DNA of 64,000 nt from contig OZ024931.1 in the NCBI GenBank assembly GCA_964017235.1, positions 97,296,221 to 97,360,220 of the forward strand, in the 5' to 3' direction. Under the pieces are notes generated by a model. The model made no database searches. It was not told where the DNA came from and saw only the letters and a list, made by a program, of their open reading frames with translations. Below, piece after piece: positions 1 to 8,440 of the stretch; within the stretch, counting starts at the first letter, position 1; the number at the start of each line of letters is the position of its first letter. This stretch comes from Sabellastarte sp. h YS-2021. Its lineage: Eukaryota; Annelida; Polychaeta; Sabellida; Sabellidae. Made by a program: the position numbers and the translations under genes.

Positions 1-5
1 CACTC

Positions 6-293
6 AAAATTGAAAATTTTAATTACTTAAATGTAGCCTTCACAAGCTACAAGCTTACCATGTGGAACTGAATGCTGATCTTGGAAGGCCGCTGGCATCC
101 GGCCAACGTCCAAGAAAAATAGACATTTATAGTTGGCCGTATCCTCAGGTTGTACTCTCGTGGCACTCTTCTCAATTCTTCCTCCTTTTTTCATTGCAAT
201 GTTGACCCATACCCCTCAGTAATACACCGGGGAAGCAGGGTGGGACTCTCTTCAGTTCCACATGGTAATAGCTTACCATGTGGAACTGAATCC
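6..293 (-). mobile_element. Second DIRS-like element, 3'-terminal relic (collapsed form)
   Basis: The left arm runs AAAATTGAAAATTTTAATTA through ATGTGGAACTGAA (6-74). Near 250-293 its complement is found only as a short palindrome, CCACATGGTAATAGC...ACCATGTGG. Units 2 and 4 keep a fuller form in which this is a 65-bp inverted repeat followed by ATTTTATTGCG, so here 61 bases in the centre of the palindrome are lost. No coding sequence of this element and no opposite terminal repeat are seen in the window. Confidence 0.65.
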
Positions 294-399
294 AACCATC
301 TGGTGGAGGGATTACAACTGAGACTGGAAGGAGTCAATTTAATCCCAACCATCTGGTGGAGGGATTACAACTGAGACTGGAAGAAGTCAATTTTTCTTG
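294..399. repeat. 53-bp tandem duplication, two copies
   Basis: Copies start at 294 and 347. They are the same except for GGAAGGAGTC versus GGAAGAAGTC and the trailing bases. In units 2 and 4 both copies read GGAAGAAGTC. The repeat recurs at the same place in every unit (for example from 11398 in unit 2). Confidence 0.85.
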
Positions 400-850
400 G
401 ATTTGAATTAATAAATAGAATGAATGTTTTAGAAAATGCCAGTCTGAGTCCCATTTACAGTGCCCCGTCCCAGAGACTGAACCTGCAATAAGGCAAAAAC
501 CAGAAAGAATAAATGACAGCACTAAAAACTGTCAGGATATTTGAATGGAGGAGAGAAGTGCAGCCTATGCTCACTTTGAGAAGTAAAAAGGCCCTAGGGC
601 TTGAGAATCTTGTAAATTTAAGCCACCCTATAATGAGATGAAACTTGTACTGGTTCATACAGAACATACATACTCCCTGTAAATGGGGAATAACAACCTT
701 CTAGCCATCTAGCCTTGCCAGAGGCATTAATACATATAGTACAGACCCAACTGTTTGCATTATATTTATTCTTCATAATGTTCTCATATATTTATTAAGC
801 TTAAGCTTAGGTAACTGAGAAAGGCCTCTGATACAGGATTACCTATCATT

Positions 851-1183
851 TGCCCCCCAGAGAATTTCCCCTTCGCTGATAGTCCTCCAATTTCCTTTAC
901 AAAGTTATGGTTTTCCCCCAGTGATACAGTGATTATATTTTGAGTTTTCCCCTTTATATTTAAGTCATTTAGTGCTAGGAATATACATTGAATTTAGTTA
1001 ATTTAGTTAGTTACACCAACTGGAGTAAAACCGGGACATGGTTTTTTATTTCTTCCCCCTCAAAAGTGCATAACTTATGTTTCATAGTCCTGTTAAAATA
1101 TGAAGGGGGGAAATCACAATATCACAGGGGGAAAACCATACATTGGTTGAAAAAAGGGGGGCAATCAGTGGGGGAAATTCAGT
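851..1183. repeat. Imperfect foldback, possible small inverted-repeat element
   Basis: An inner arm at 909-932 (GGTTTTCCCCCAGTGATACA...) is complementary with few mismatches to 1114-1137. Outer blocks pair too: GAATTTCCCC at 862-871 with GGGGAAATTC at 1171-1180, and GCCCCCC near 852 with GGGGGGC near 1156. The arms are C-rich on the left and G-rich on the right of an AT-rich centre. I found no target duplication. Present at the same offset in each unit. Confidence 0.5.
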
Positions 1184-1259
1184 TAAGGGAAAATCAACAA
1201 TCACCCTGACACAGTGTGCATTATGGCAAAAAAAATTTACACTTGCATTATGGTTTTAG

Positions 1260-1281
1260 ATAGCCTGGAAGGCCAGGCTAT
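1260..1281. repeat. 9-bp perfect hairpin
   Basis: ATAGCCTGG, a four-base loop AAGG, then CCAGGCTAT. It is conserved in all six units (for example near 12364 and 22480). No T-run follows, and nothing suggests a terminator; function unknown. Confidence 0.6.
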
Positions 1282-2056
1282 TGGCCATGAATCAAGAATA
1301 GAGAAAAAAGACATCAAGTAACATAAACACCACTTTATTTACTGTAACACTTCAGCAATTTCCTGTGAATATTTTTGACAAATTTTGTTGAATAGAAATT
1401 AAATGTTGACTGCATTATCATACTTTGAATTGTACAGCATTTAACAGACTTTGAATGTATGAAATGAACTTATCATGTAGATCTGGTTAAAAAGGGAAAT
1501 TCATGAAATATTTTTTTAGGGATGAGAGAAATTAAACAGAATAATAGGCAAAAGTTTTACAGTAAGATTCAGTGAAAAAAGAGAACAGGGAACTTTGTTG
1601 AAGCCAACATAATTCATTTAATTTATAAACCTTATTTGTGATTTAGATGGAGATCTTTGCAGTTTTAAGTAAAGTAGGAACAAGTAAGACATGGTTATGT
1701 TAGTAGTGTGGAGTTACATTGAACAACACTAGTTGAAATAATGTTTATTTTGTAAGCTCGATTGGTTGCTTAATATACTACAGTTACATTCAAAATACCT
1801 TAGATGATTTTGTGAGCTGAAAAGGGTTGATGAAAAAAGAAAGAAAAATTTATAACTGTTAAGATTCCATTAATAGATAATCACATTTTTGCTGAATCTT
1901 TTAATCTTGTGATATTTTAACAAACTCCCTTCCCCACACTAAACTTGAACCAAATAGCCAGGATTTTTGACATTCAACTTGTATATTCAGACTCTACTGT
2001 ATTATGGTTAATGAAAAGTGCATGTCTCATCTTTTGTGTAATGCTGGGGAAAAATT

Positions 2057-2273
2057 TTGCAAATTTAATAAGTAAATTAAATTTTTATAAGTTAATACCC
2101 TATCCAATGGACAATATGCTTAACCGGTCGGCGCAGACCGGCCCGCCAAACGTCAGAAAAAGACGTCCTGTGTTTCCACCGGCTGGCTGGTCCGTAGAAC
2201 TGTGCACTCCCCAGATGGCGCCTCGTACTTCCTTCCTGTCCAGACAACCTGACATCATAGCATCTTTTTCGTT
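2057..2273 (-). repeat. DIRS 3' inverted terminal repeat
   Basis: From about 2093 to 2273 it is the inverted complement of 7752-7938, with scattered substitutions (for example GCGCAGACC against GCGCACACC). The outer 38 bases (TTGCAAATTTAATAAG...) have no partner in the other terminal repeat. DIRS-1 likewise has one terminal repeat with an outer extension. Confidence 0.88.
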
Positions 2274-2332
2274 GTCTAAAACTCTTTGACCCCTAGTAAG
2301 CTGATAGCGGGGTCGGTGGGAGGGTCTTGTGT

Positions 2333-2425
2333 GTCCATTGGATAGGGTATTAACTTATAAACATTGAATTTACTTATTAAATTTGCAATTTTATTGCGTT
2401 AATACATCCATCCAATGGACAATAT
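2333..2425 (-). repeat. DIRS internal complementary region
   Basis: Two adjoining parts. Part one (2333-2387, GTCCATTGGATAGGGTATTA...TTGCAA) is the inverted complement of the outer end of the 3' terminal repeat at 2057-2114, differing at about three sites. Part two (2388-2425, TTTTATTGCGTTAATACATC...) is the inverted complement of the outer end of the 5' terminal repeat at about 7908-7945, differing by one indel. In the known DIRS model this region guides circle formation, so the TTGCAA|TTTTATTGCG join marks where the two element ends meet. Confidence 0.85.
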
Positions 2426-2793
2426 GCTGAATAACTACCGCTTGGTCGGCGGGTAAGTTACTAGGGACTTATGTGAACTCACAAATGATAGCAAATTTTA
2501 ACCTATGGTCTAGGCTGACTTTGTTAGGAGACCTATAGGTCCAGGCCTGGATTGACCTTAAGGTCAGGAAACCCTGTAAGGCCTTGGTCGGTTGCCAACA
2601 GCCGGTTACCCGGGGCTATACCGATGTCGCCCCCCCTTTTTAACAGACCTGCTCTGAGGTAGGGGAAGAGAGGGATGAGTTCAGTCCCAGAAAGCACATA
2701 AACCTCCCGAAGGAAGCACGTCGTATTATATAGTATGTGCATGTAGAACTGTTAACATTATGTACATACATACAAATCTCCTCAATCTAAGGG

Positions 2794-3852
2794 TCACTTG
2801 TGGTTCTGCTGAGCAGCCAACACCGAGCCCAATTGGTAAAGCTCTGAGTCAGCCCAAGCCACACCTTTCAGATAGAACAGTGTGAAGGTATTAAACTATT
2901 AAGTGACTTCAGTGGTAGGCTGACAAGAATGGATCTAAGGAGACTCCCGACTGGAAGCCCTTAGGAGCAGCAAAGGCCCTGACATCATGAGCTTTTAACT
3001 TGATGTAAAGGGTGGGCCTCCTGGTCAGAGAGCTCATAACATAGGATCACAGTATGCTTGATCCAAGAGGAGATAGAGGCAGGTGAGGTGTCTTGTTGGA
3101 CACTTTCCTAAAGGAGACAAAACCACTTCCTTATTCTGTCTGAGGCCCTGTCCAGATAGTAGCGCAATGCTCTGACCGGAAAGAGGGACCTGTCAGACTT
3201 GAGGGACCTATCCAGAGTTTGGGCCAGGGCTGGTATAACCACTGGGGCCACACTGTCTGGACCCTCTTTGGCCAGCTGATTCTTGAAACGAAAGCTGGGT
3301 GATGGATACAGGAACACCTGTGATCAAACAGATTGGTGTCTGATATTCCTGTTTTGCCAAGCATGAATCTCACTTCTGCACTTGCCTGACCCAAGGGCCA
3401 AGAGGATAAAAGGTCTTGAAGGTCAGGTGCTTCAAGGAAGCCTCTAGGATTGGTTCAAAAGGAGCCTTAGCTAGCTGGTGTAAAAAACCAGGGATAGGGT
3501 CCAGGAGGGGATCCCCCTCCTCTCTATGGAAACTATCCAGGAGACGAGTGAGATTTTTGTCTTGGTGCTGATGATGACAGGTAAAATAACTAGTTTATCG
3601 GCAATGGCTGACCTGTAACCATCAATGGTGCTGGGCTTAACTTCCTGTCCTCAAAAAGGCATATAAGGAAGTCAGCAACCGACTTATGGGGGGTGCCCTG
3701 AAGTCCACCTGATTAGTGATGGACCGCTTCGCCTCACTGACTGATCTGAATGATCCTCTTTGAGGAGCCTCAATCCTTGCTGCCACTGCCTCAGAGAATC
3801 CCTGTTTGTTTCTTTTTTTCTTTTTTTTGATTGCTGTGGCTCTAGGAGCCAT
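2794..3852 (-). pseudogene. DIRS tyrosine recombinase remnant (unit 1)
   Basis: This lies downstream of RNase H, as in DIRS elements. GFSEAVAARIEAPQRGS and NQVDFRAPPI (3790-3690) match the start of the core-binding part. The catalytic part shows GKCRSEIHAW, with the box I arginine codon at 3375-3377, then LYPSPSF, DSVAPVVIPALAQTLDRSL and PVRALRYYLDR (3315-3150). An HxxR box HDVR follows (codons at 2978-2989), and FYLKGVAWADSELYQLG has the nucleophile tyrosine codon at 2872-2874; the frame ends at TGA 2794-2796. These boxes lie in different frames separated by frameshifts and stops, so the gene is dead although the key residues survive. Confidence 0.82.
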
Positions 3853-3901
3853 GTAAGCAGATTCAGATTTGTCAGATTTCTGTGAGGGATCTGATTGAGG
3901 C

Positions 3902-5329
3902 CTATGTTAACAGGTTGGGCAGGTTAGGCAGACTCAGTGGAATCTGACTGGACATGGTCATTAGATCCCAAAACCAAGGCCTGTTGGGCCTCCCCGGAGC
4001 AATAAGAATGATTCTCTTGCATGGGGAGTCCTGTAACTTCTCCACCACTTGCCCAAGATGGCTTCTGGTGGGAAGGCATATGTGTCCAGGTCCTCCCATG
4101 GCAGACTTAGTGCATCCACTGCTGTGGCCAGGGGATCCAGTACGGGTGACACAAACAGAGGCAACTTGTTGTTGAACCTCATGGCAAATAGGTCTATTTT
4201 AGGCCGGTGCCACCGGCTGCATATTGTTTGGCAGACCTCCTGAAGGAGAGACCACTCTGTTTGGATGGTCTGGCCTAGCTTGGCTAGCTTGTCTGCTACC
4301 ACATTAGCTGGCCTGGAAAGTGTCGGGCTTTGAGAGTTACTTGATTTCTGGTGCACCCAGTCAAGATTCTCCATAGTAGAGCACACAGTGGGCCCAACCT
4401 CATGCCTCCTTCATTGTTTATGTATGACACCACTGTGGTGTCATCAGTAGCTACAAGTACTATCTTGTGTATGCAGAGGTCTTGGAACTCTTTTAAAGCT
4501 AGAAAGACTGCCTTGAGTTCTAGATCATTCATATGCAACTTGCTTTCCGGAAGGAACCAGGTGCCTCTTGCAGTGCATTCGTTTAAGTGAGGGCCCCACC
4601 CTTCTTTTCATGTGTCTGAAAAGATTTGTAGAGCATGTTTTACTGGGTGTAATGGTTAGCCTGTAAGGCCAATGTCCTCTTGCAGCCACCATTGTAAATG
4701 TGGGTGCAAGGACCTTGGTATTGTAATCACCTTTTCTAGTGACTCTGGTACCCTCCAGTTGCTTTTGAGATGCCACTGTATGGGTCTCATATGAGGTCGG
4801 CCTAGGTGAAACTGCTTTTCTGTGGCTGTTAGTAAACCCATCACAGACATGAACTGCTGGACCAGACAAGCCAGTAGTGACAGTATTTGTAGTAGGATGT
4901 CCTGAAGTTCTGCCAATGGTCCGGTGTCTGTCGGACCCGACCGGCCCTGAGGTCGGACTGGTAACCTACAAAATCGAAGATCTGCTTTGGTTCCAGTTCC
5001 GACTTTTCCAAATTCACCAGCCAACCTAGTTCTTGGCATATTTTCAACAGATATTGAGTATGCTGGAGACAAACGTGGTGGGATGCTTATATCCTTCTAC
5101 ATGGCCATCAGTTTCACCTCCTTGTCATTACAGTGAACTCCAAGACTGCTGCGGACAGACCGAAAAGCAGCTTTGAATAGGTATGTCCAACCCTGGACAT
5201 GAAATCTCAGATATTTCCTGGACTGTTCCTGTACTGGTATATGGAAGTAGGTATCCTTGAAAAAACTATAGAGGTAACCCACTCCCCTTGTTGGAGGGAG
5301 GTTAGTCTGATGGTTTCCAGTGTCTCCAT
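3902..5329 (-). pseudogene. DIRS reverse transcriptase-RNase H remnant (unit 1)
   Basis: Reading down the minus strand: METLETIRL near 5329, a DTYFHIPV box near 5250 and RKYLRFHVQGW near 5205 belong to the reverse transcriptase fingers and palm. CLQHTQYLLKICQELGWLV near 5070-5015 is the region after the catalytic box. No YxDD or FxDD occurs in any frame between 5110 and 5040, so the catalytic aspartates are lost. RNase H follows: IFSDT (then a TGA at 4608-4610), LELKAVFLALKEF, and ATDDTTVVSYINNEGG near 4460. The frame then shifts near 4310, and PKIDLFA...NNKLPLFVSPV and DLDTYAFPP continue in another frame. The frame also changes near 5090 and 4920. The N-terminal part of the domain is missing. 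Non-functional. Confidence 0.88.
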
Positions 5330-6225
5330 TTTTTTATTTTATTTAAAGCTGATGTAATGTCTGTAACAGGTACAGGTTCCTGCGGTGATTGACATAGCAG
5401 CTTACGATGTTCAGGGTCCTTGTCGAGCCTGGTCTGGTCTGGAAAATGGGGTGTGTGGCCCTCCTTCTAAATTGTACTACCTGGGGACCAGCTCCCAAGG
5501 CTTCCTAAGTTCCCAAAGGTGATTTAGTCTGGCCCCTTCAGGTAAGTTTAGTAGAACCTTTGGTAGACTGATAAAAATTTACTGTCCCTCTGGACACTGG
5601 TCCGATGTGGTGACAGTGATACCAGTTAACAGTCCACTTGTTCTTGCTGTGGTCCAGCCCGGGTGGGGCTGACACAACTCTTGACATTACATAGACTCTT
5701 GACCCTAGACCAGCCGCCTGTAAGGTGGAGCATGTATACATTGTCATTTGTATGATGGCTGACCCTTGACCGGACACAATGAAACAGGTCCGATTGTGAA
5801 CCACATTTTCTCTTGCTGTTCAAAAAACCCATTTGATTTCTCTGTAACCAGCAATTTTGGCCACAGCAATTTTATGTAGCCCTTAGTAACCAGTAAAACT
5901 GGCAGGCTAGGCTGACCATTGAATTTAGTTACTGGTCTACTAACTAGGTAGCCCCCAAGTGGTCTGCCGGTCGGTTCCGGTCCTTTGAAACCAGTATGAA
6001 AAGGGCAAGACAGCAACTGCACCTGATAGTAGGTCGGTAGTCTCTGTAACCAGCTGGTGTGAACTAAAACTGCTCAGTGAAAACTGTATAGCTAGAAACC
6101 GGCTGGTGAGCCCTGTAACTGGCTGAAGCAGTTTCTGTGTAGGAAAAAGCTTCCTGTCAGGGACTACTCATTATTAGGCCTATCATCAGTCTTAGGCCAC
6201 TGAATAGGCTGCTGATGAGGAGTGG

Positions 6226-6849
6226 TCAGCTGGTAGGAGACCTTTGGGATGCTGATTCTTCATGCTGGTTGGAAGGCAAGAAGGCTTGTAGCCGGCTAAT
6301 ATGAAGCGAGCTGTTCAGTGCAGGCTGTGCCGCCGGTAATGGGTCGGTACACTCTGTAACCAGTTGACAAAACTGTACAAGGCTGTGTAGTCGGTACCCT
6401 GCCGGTACACTGTAACCAGTTGTTAAAGCTACTGTATAAGGCTGTGTAGCCGGTCGGTACACTGTAACCAGTTGTTGAAGTAACCGTACACACAACTATC
6501 TTGTGTTGAATTCAGTTTACTGCACGTTTCCTCCATTAATTACAATGTTTGTTTGAACGCACGTCTTATTTGTAGTTTCACAGTTGCTGGGAAAGCCCTT
6601 GTGAGCTATATTTAGAAACAATTGTTAGTCGGTGTGTCACGTGACCAGCTTGCTGGTCGGAGGGACGTGATTGGCTGATTGGAGATGACGATCAGCTTCG
6701 TGACCTGGTCGGTGAATCACATGACCAGTTTCGGGGAGATGACCTCACTGGTCGCGTTCTTTCCTTTTTATTACAGTAAACGTGAGTTGACTGGTCGACT
6801 GATGCCTGTAGCAGAGAAGTCTGTACCAGTGGTAAATTTCAAAAACTAA
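6226..6849. other. Invertible DIRS segment, native orientation (unit 1)
   Basis: Bounded on the left by AGTGG|TCAGCTGG and on the right by AAAACTAA|CAACTGG. The same segment is reversed in units 4 and 5. It is 624 bp here and 627 bp in units 2, 4, 5 and 6, because GGGACGTG replaces GGGACAACGTG or a similar sequence. Native copies also lie at 17042-17668, 27340-27963 and 59567-60193. Confidence 0.85.
6319..6490. repeat. 59-bp minisatellite, about three copies
   Basis: AAGGCTGTGTAG recurs at 6379 and 6438, with a diverged first copy starting near 6319 (GCAGGCTGTG). Each copy carries GGTACACTGTAACCAGTTG. The same array lies in every unit, reversed in units 4 and 5. Related CTGTAACCAG words extend back to about 6050. 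Confidence 0.75.
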
Positions 6850-7350
6850 CAACTGGAATCACAATAGACGTGAGTGCAAAGAATGCACTTCCGACCTTCT
6901 TGTTCGGTGAATCACGTGATTAACTTCGTGATCTGGTCGGTGAAAACATGTGACCAGCTTCGTGATTTGAGGAAGACATGCGATTGGTTGACTGGATATG
7001 ACGTCAGAGGTGGCGTTCTTTGAGCTGGCCGGTCGGCTGATGCTTTAAAAGCAGAGGACCCTGGCCCAGTGTGCTCTGTAGATGAAAGTCCTGGCCGGTC
7101 TGAAGTCGGTTCTTCTTCTCAGCCGGCTGTACACTCAAACCAATGTCCTGGCCATCCACTGCCCTTATTACCGACACAAGGGCCGGGTCCACAAGGGTGG
7201 GACTGAGAGTGTGCTCTGAAGAAATCTGAAGAATTCATCTCATGCTTCTGATGAAAAAATACTCGAGCTAGGCTGGTGTCACTGATGCTTTACAGCAGAG
7301 AAGTCATACCAGTGCGCTCTGATGAAGAATGCACCTTTCCTGGGGAATTC
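6640..7350 (-). promoter_or_regulatory. Diverged 240-bp direct repeats with promoter-like boxes
   Basis: CTGATGC followed by a (T)TAGCAGAG-like stretch starts at 6799, 7037 and 7282, giving periods of 238 and 245. Upstream of the first two lie CACGTG boxes (6638-6643, 6913-6918) and ATTGG boxes, which read CCAAT on the element's strand (6670-6674, 6678-6682, 6983-6987). A full TGACGTCA lies at 6999-7006. The position, between the 5' terminal repeat and the coding region, would suit a leader or enhancer array, but promoter function is inference only. Confidence 0.4.
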
Positions 7351-7751
7351 CTTCTATATACAGTGCTCAAAACTACGTAGACTGAAGTTCCCGTGATTTC
7401 TATTTGTAGTCATAGAAATAACGTTTCTATGGCGACTGTAGCTGGAATGTTAAAGAAGGTACATTCAACACAAAAGACATGGCTAAAATACCTGTAAGTA
7501 GTAAATCCATAATTCATCAATATTGTCGATCTGCCCCTTACAACACAGAGGTTGAATGGGAGGAAACTAGAAAAATTGCTGCCTTCATATATATATATCG
7601 ATTACTGCCCTATCATCAACAGCTAGGGATTGTTTCCAGCAGATTTCTTCACTAAAATATCCCCAAAATAAGGTTAAAATCTGTCATAAAGTACACTTTT
7701 CTTTGAAAGCTCTGGAGATGTTGAAAACACGTCTGCACAGTACACGTGCCA

Positions 7752-7945
7752 AACGAAAAAGATGCTATGATGTCAGGTTGTCTGGACAGGAAGGAAGTAC
7801 GAGGTGCCATCTGGGGAGTGCACAGTACTACGGACCGGCCAGCCGGTGGAAACACAGGACGTCTTTTTCTGATGTTTGGCGGGCCGGTGTGCGCCGACCG
7901 GTTAAGGATATTGTCCATTGGATAGGATGTATTAACGCAATAAAA
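7752..7945 (-). repeat. DIRS 5' inverted terminal repeat
   Basis: Ends outward with GTATTAACGCAATAAAA. It carries a minus-strand open frame of 88 codons (7918-7652) that starts within the repeat at the CCAATGGAC box and runs 100 bases past its inner edge. I do not recognise the translation, and a similar frame is open in the opposite repeat, so it may be chance or a 5' peptide of the element. Confidence 0.85.
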
Positions 7946-8149
7946 AATACACGTCCTACCATCTGTATTGATTCAGAAGTGATGTGCATTGAGGTTGGAG
8001 TCTGGGGGAATAGAAGGGGAGTGGCAATGTTTAATTTTCCAGAACTACATTCCTTGGTTTGAATCTGTGGGAAAAATTGGCAATGAACTTAATTTGAAAA
8101 TATTTTACATCAAAATGTTCTGACAATAAATGAATTCATCAAGAGTTAT
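7946..8149. other. Flank between DIRS and SINE-like segment
   Basis: 204 bases with no gene or repeat that I recognise. A forward open frame of 119 codons (7703-8062) runs across the DIRS end into this flank and is conserved in all units, but it has no family motif and crosses an element boundary. Confidence 0.5.
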
Positions 8150-8235
8150 GGCTTTTTACCTAGTGGTTAACAAGTCTGGCTTCTGTTTTATCATAGGCTG
8201 TTACCTCTTTGTGGGTTCCACTCCCACAAGTGGCA
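8150..8235 (+). other. tRNA-like head of a SINE-like segment (unit 1)
   Basis: TAGTGGTTAACAAG resembles an A box and D arm. GTGGG-TTCCACT-CCCAC (8211-8227) forms a perfect five-pair T arm with a seven-base loop at the right distance. The T loop TTCCACT departs from the usual TTCGANT, and no good acceptor stem is seen, so it is not a working tRNA gene. The LINE 3' end starts about 200 bases downstream, an arrangement common in tRNA-derived SINEs. Confidence 0.5.
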
Positions 8236-8440
8236 ATGCTGCGTGCCTGTCTCAGTTATTATGACCCTGGTTGTTGAACATGATGTCCATCTTTATCTTA
8301 AACTTTAACCAATTATCAAAACACATCAATACAACTTGTGAGCATTTTTTAAAATTTTTTTTAATTTTTTCTCTCTTAAAAAATTCAGTTCTAATGGAAC
8401 TTCCAGCTTTTGTACAGGGCTTCCAACTTTCCAAGGTTAC
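8236..8440. other. Body between tRNA-like head and LINE, no gene
   Basis: AT-rich sequence with long A/T homopolymer runs near 8345-8390 and no coding signal. It may be the SINE body, but no defined end is visible. Confidence 0.4.

Larger units (their letters stand above)
294..2056. other. AT-rich inter-element sequence without a gene
   Basis: I see no coding signal here; open frames are short and lack family motifs. It begins with two copies of a 53-bp direct repeat (294-346 and 347-399, starting AACCATCTGGTGGAGGGATT). It also holds the foldback at 851-1183 and a hairpin at 1260-1281. The matching stretches are 11398-13160, 21513-23275, 32512-34276, 43082-44844 and 53635-55397, with only scattered substitutions and homopolymer length changes. 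Confidence 0.7.
5330..7751 (-). other. DIRS 5' region: repeat-rich, no recognisable gag (unit 1)
   Basis: This 2.4-kb stretch lies between the reverse transcriptase remnant and the 5' terminal repeat, where gag would be expected. Open frames are short and I recognise none. It is rich in CTGGTCGG and ACCAGTT words, and contains the 59-bp minisatellite (6319-6490), three diverged 240-bp repeats (about 6640-7350), and the 6226-6849 segment that is inverted in units 4 and 5. Confidence 0.6.
2057..7945 (-). mobile_element. DIRS-like retrotransposon, complete ends, dead coding region (unit 1)
   Basis: DIRS elements are tyrosine-recombinase retrotransposons with inverted terminal repeats and an internal complementary region instead of direct LTRs. 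All three parts are visible: a 5' inverted repeat at 7752-7945, a 3' inverted repeat at 2057-2273 with about 38 extra outer bases, and an internal complementary region at 2333-2425. Between them, on the minus strand, come reverse transcriptase, RNase H and tyrosine recombinase remnants in the order known for the family. Length, 5889 bp, is normal for DIRS. No gag-like or methyltransferase frame is recognisable. No target duplication is seen, as expected for recombinase-mediated integration. Confidence 0.9.

Noticed and set aside
988..1209. 73-codon plus-strand frame across the foldback
   Set aside because: It spans both arms of an inverted repeat and has no coding features; in unit 4 the frame changes through G-run length alone.
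1945..2289. 114-codon plus-strand open frame, conserved in all units
   Set aside because: It runs from host flank across the DIRS end into the terminal repeat, has no family motif, and its conservation only reflects the young age of the array.
2533..2742. 69-codon minus-strand frame downstream of the recombinase
   Set aside because: It lies after the recombinase stop, in the 3' untranslated part of the element, with no family resemblance.
3637..3852. Lysine-rich start (KKKKKRNKQ) as a nuclear localisation signal of a separate protein
   Set aside because: It is the linker before the recombinase core-binding part, and the lysines come from a slippage-prone homopolymer that differs between units.
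2057..7945. LTR (gypsy or copia) retrotransposon
   Set aside because: The terminal repeats are inverted, an internal complementary region is present, and the downstream enzyme is a tyrosine recombinase, not a DDE integrase.
7703..8062. 119-codon plus-strand open frame in every unit
   Set aside because: It crosses the DIRS 5' end, is antisense to the element, and shows no recognisable domain.
8150..8235. Functional tRNA gene
   Set aside because: The T loop is non-canonical, no acceptor stem pairs, and no terminator follows; only a tRNA-like relic is supported.
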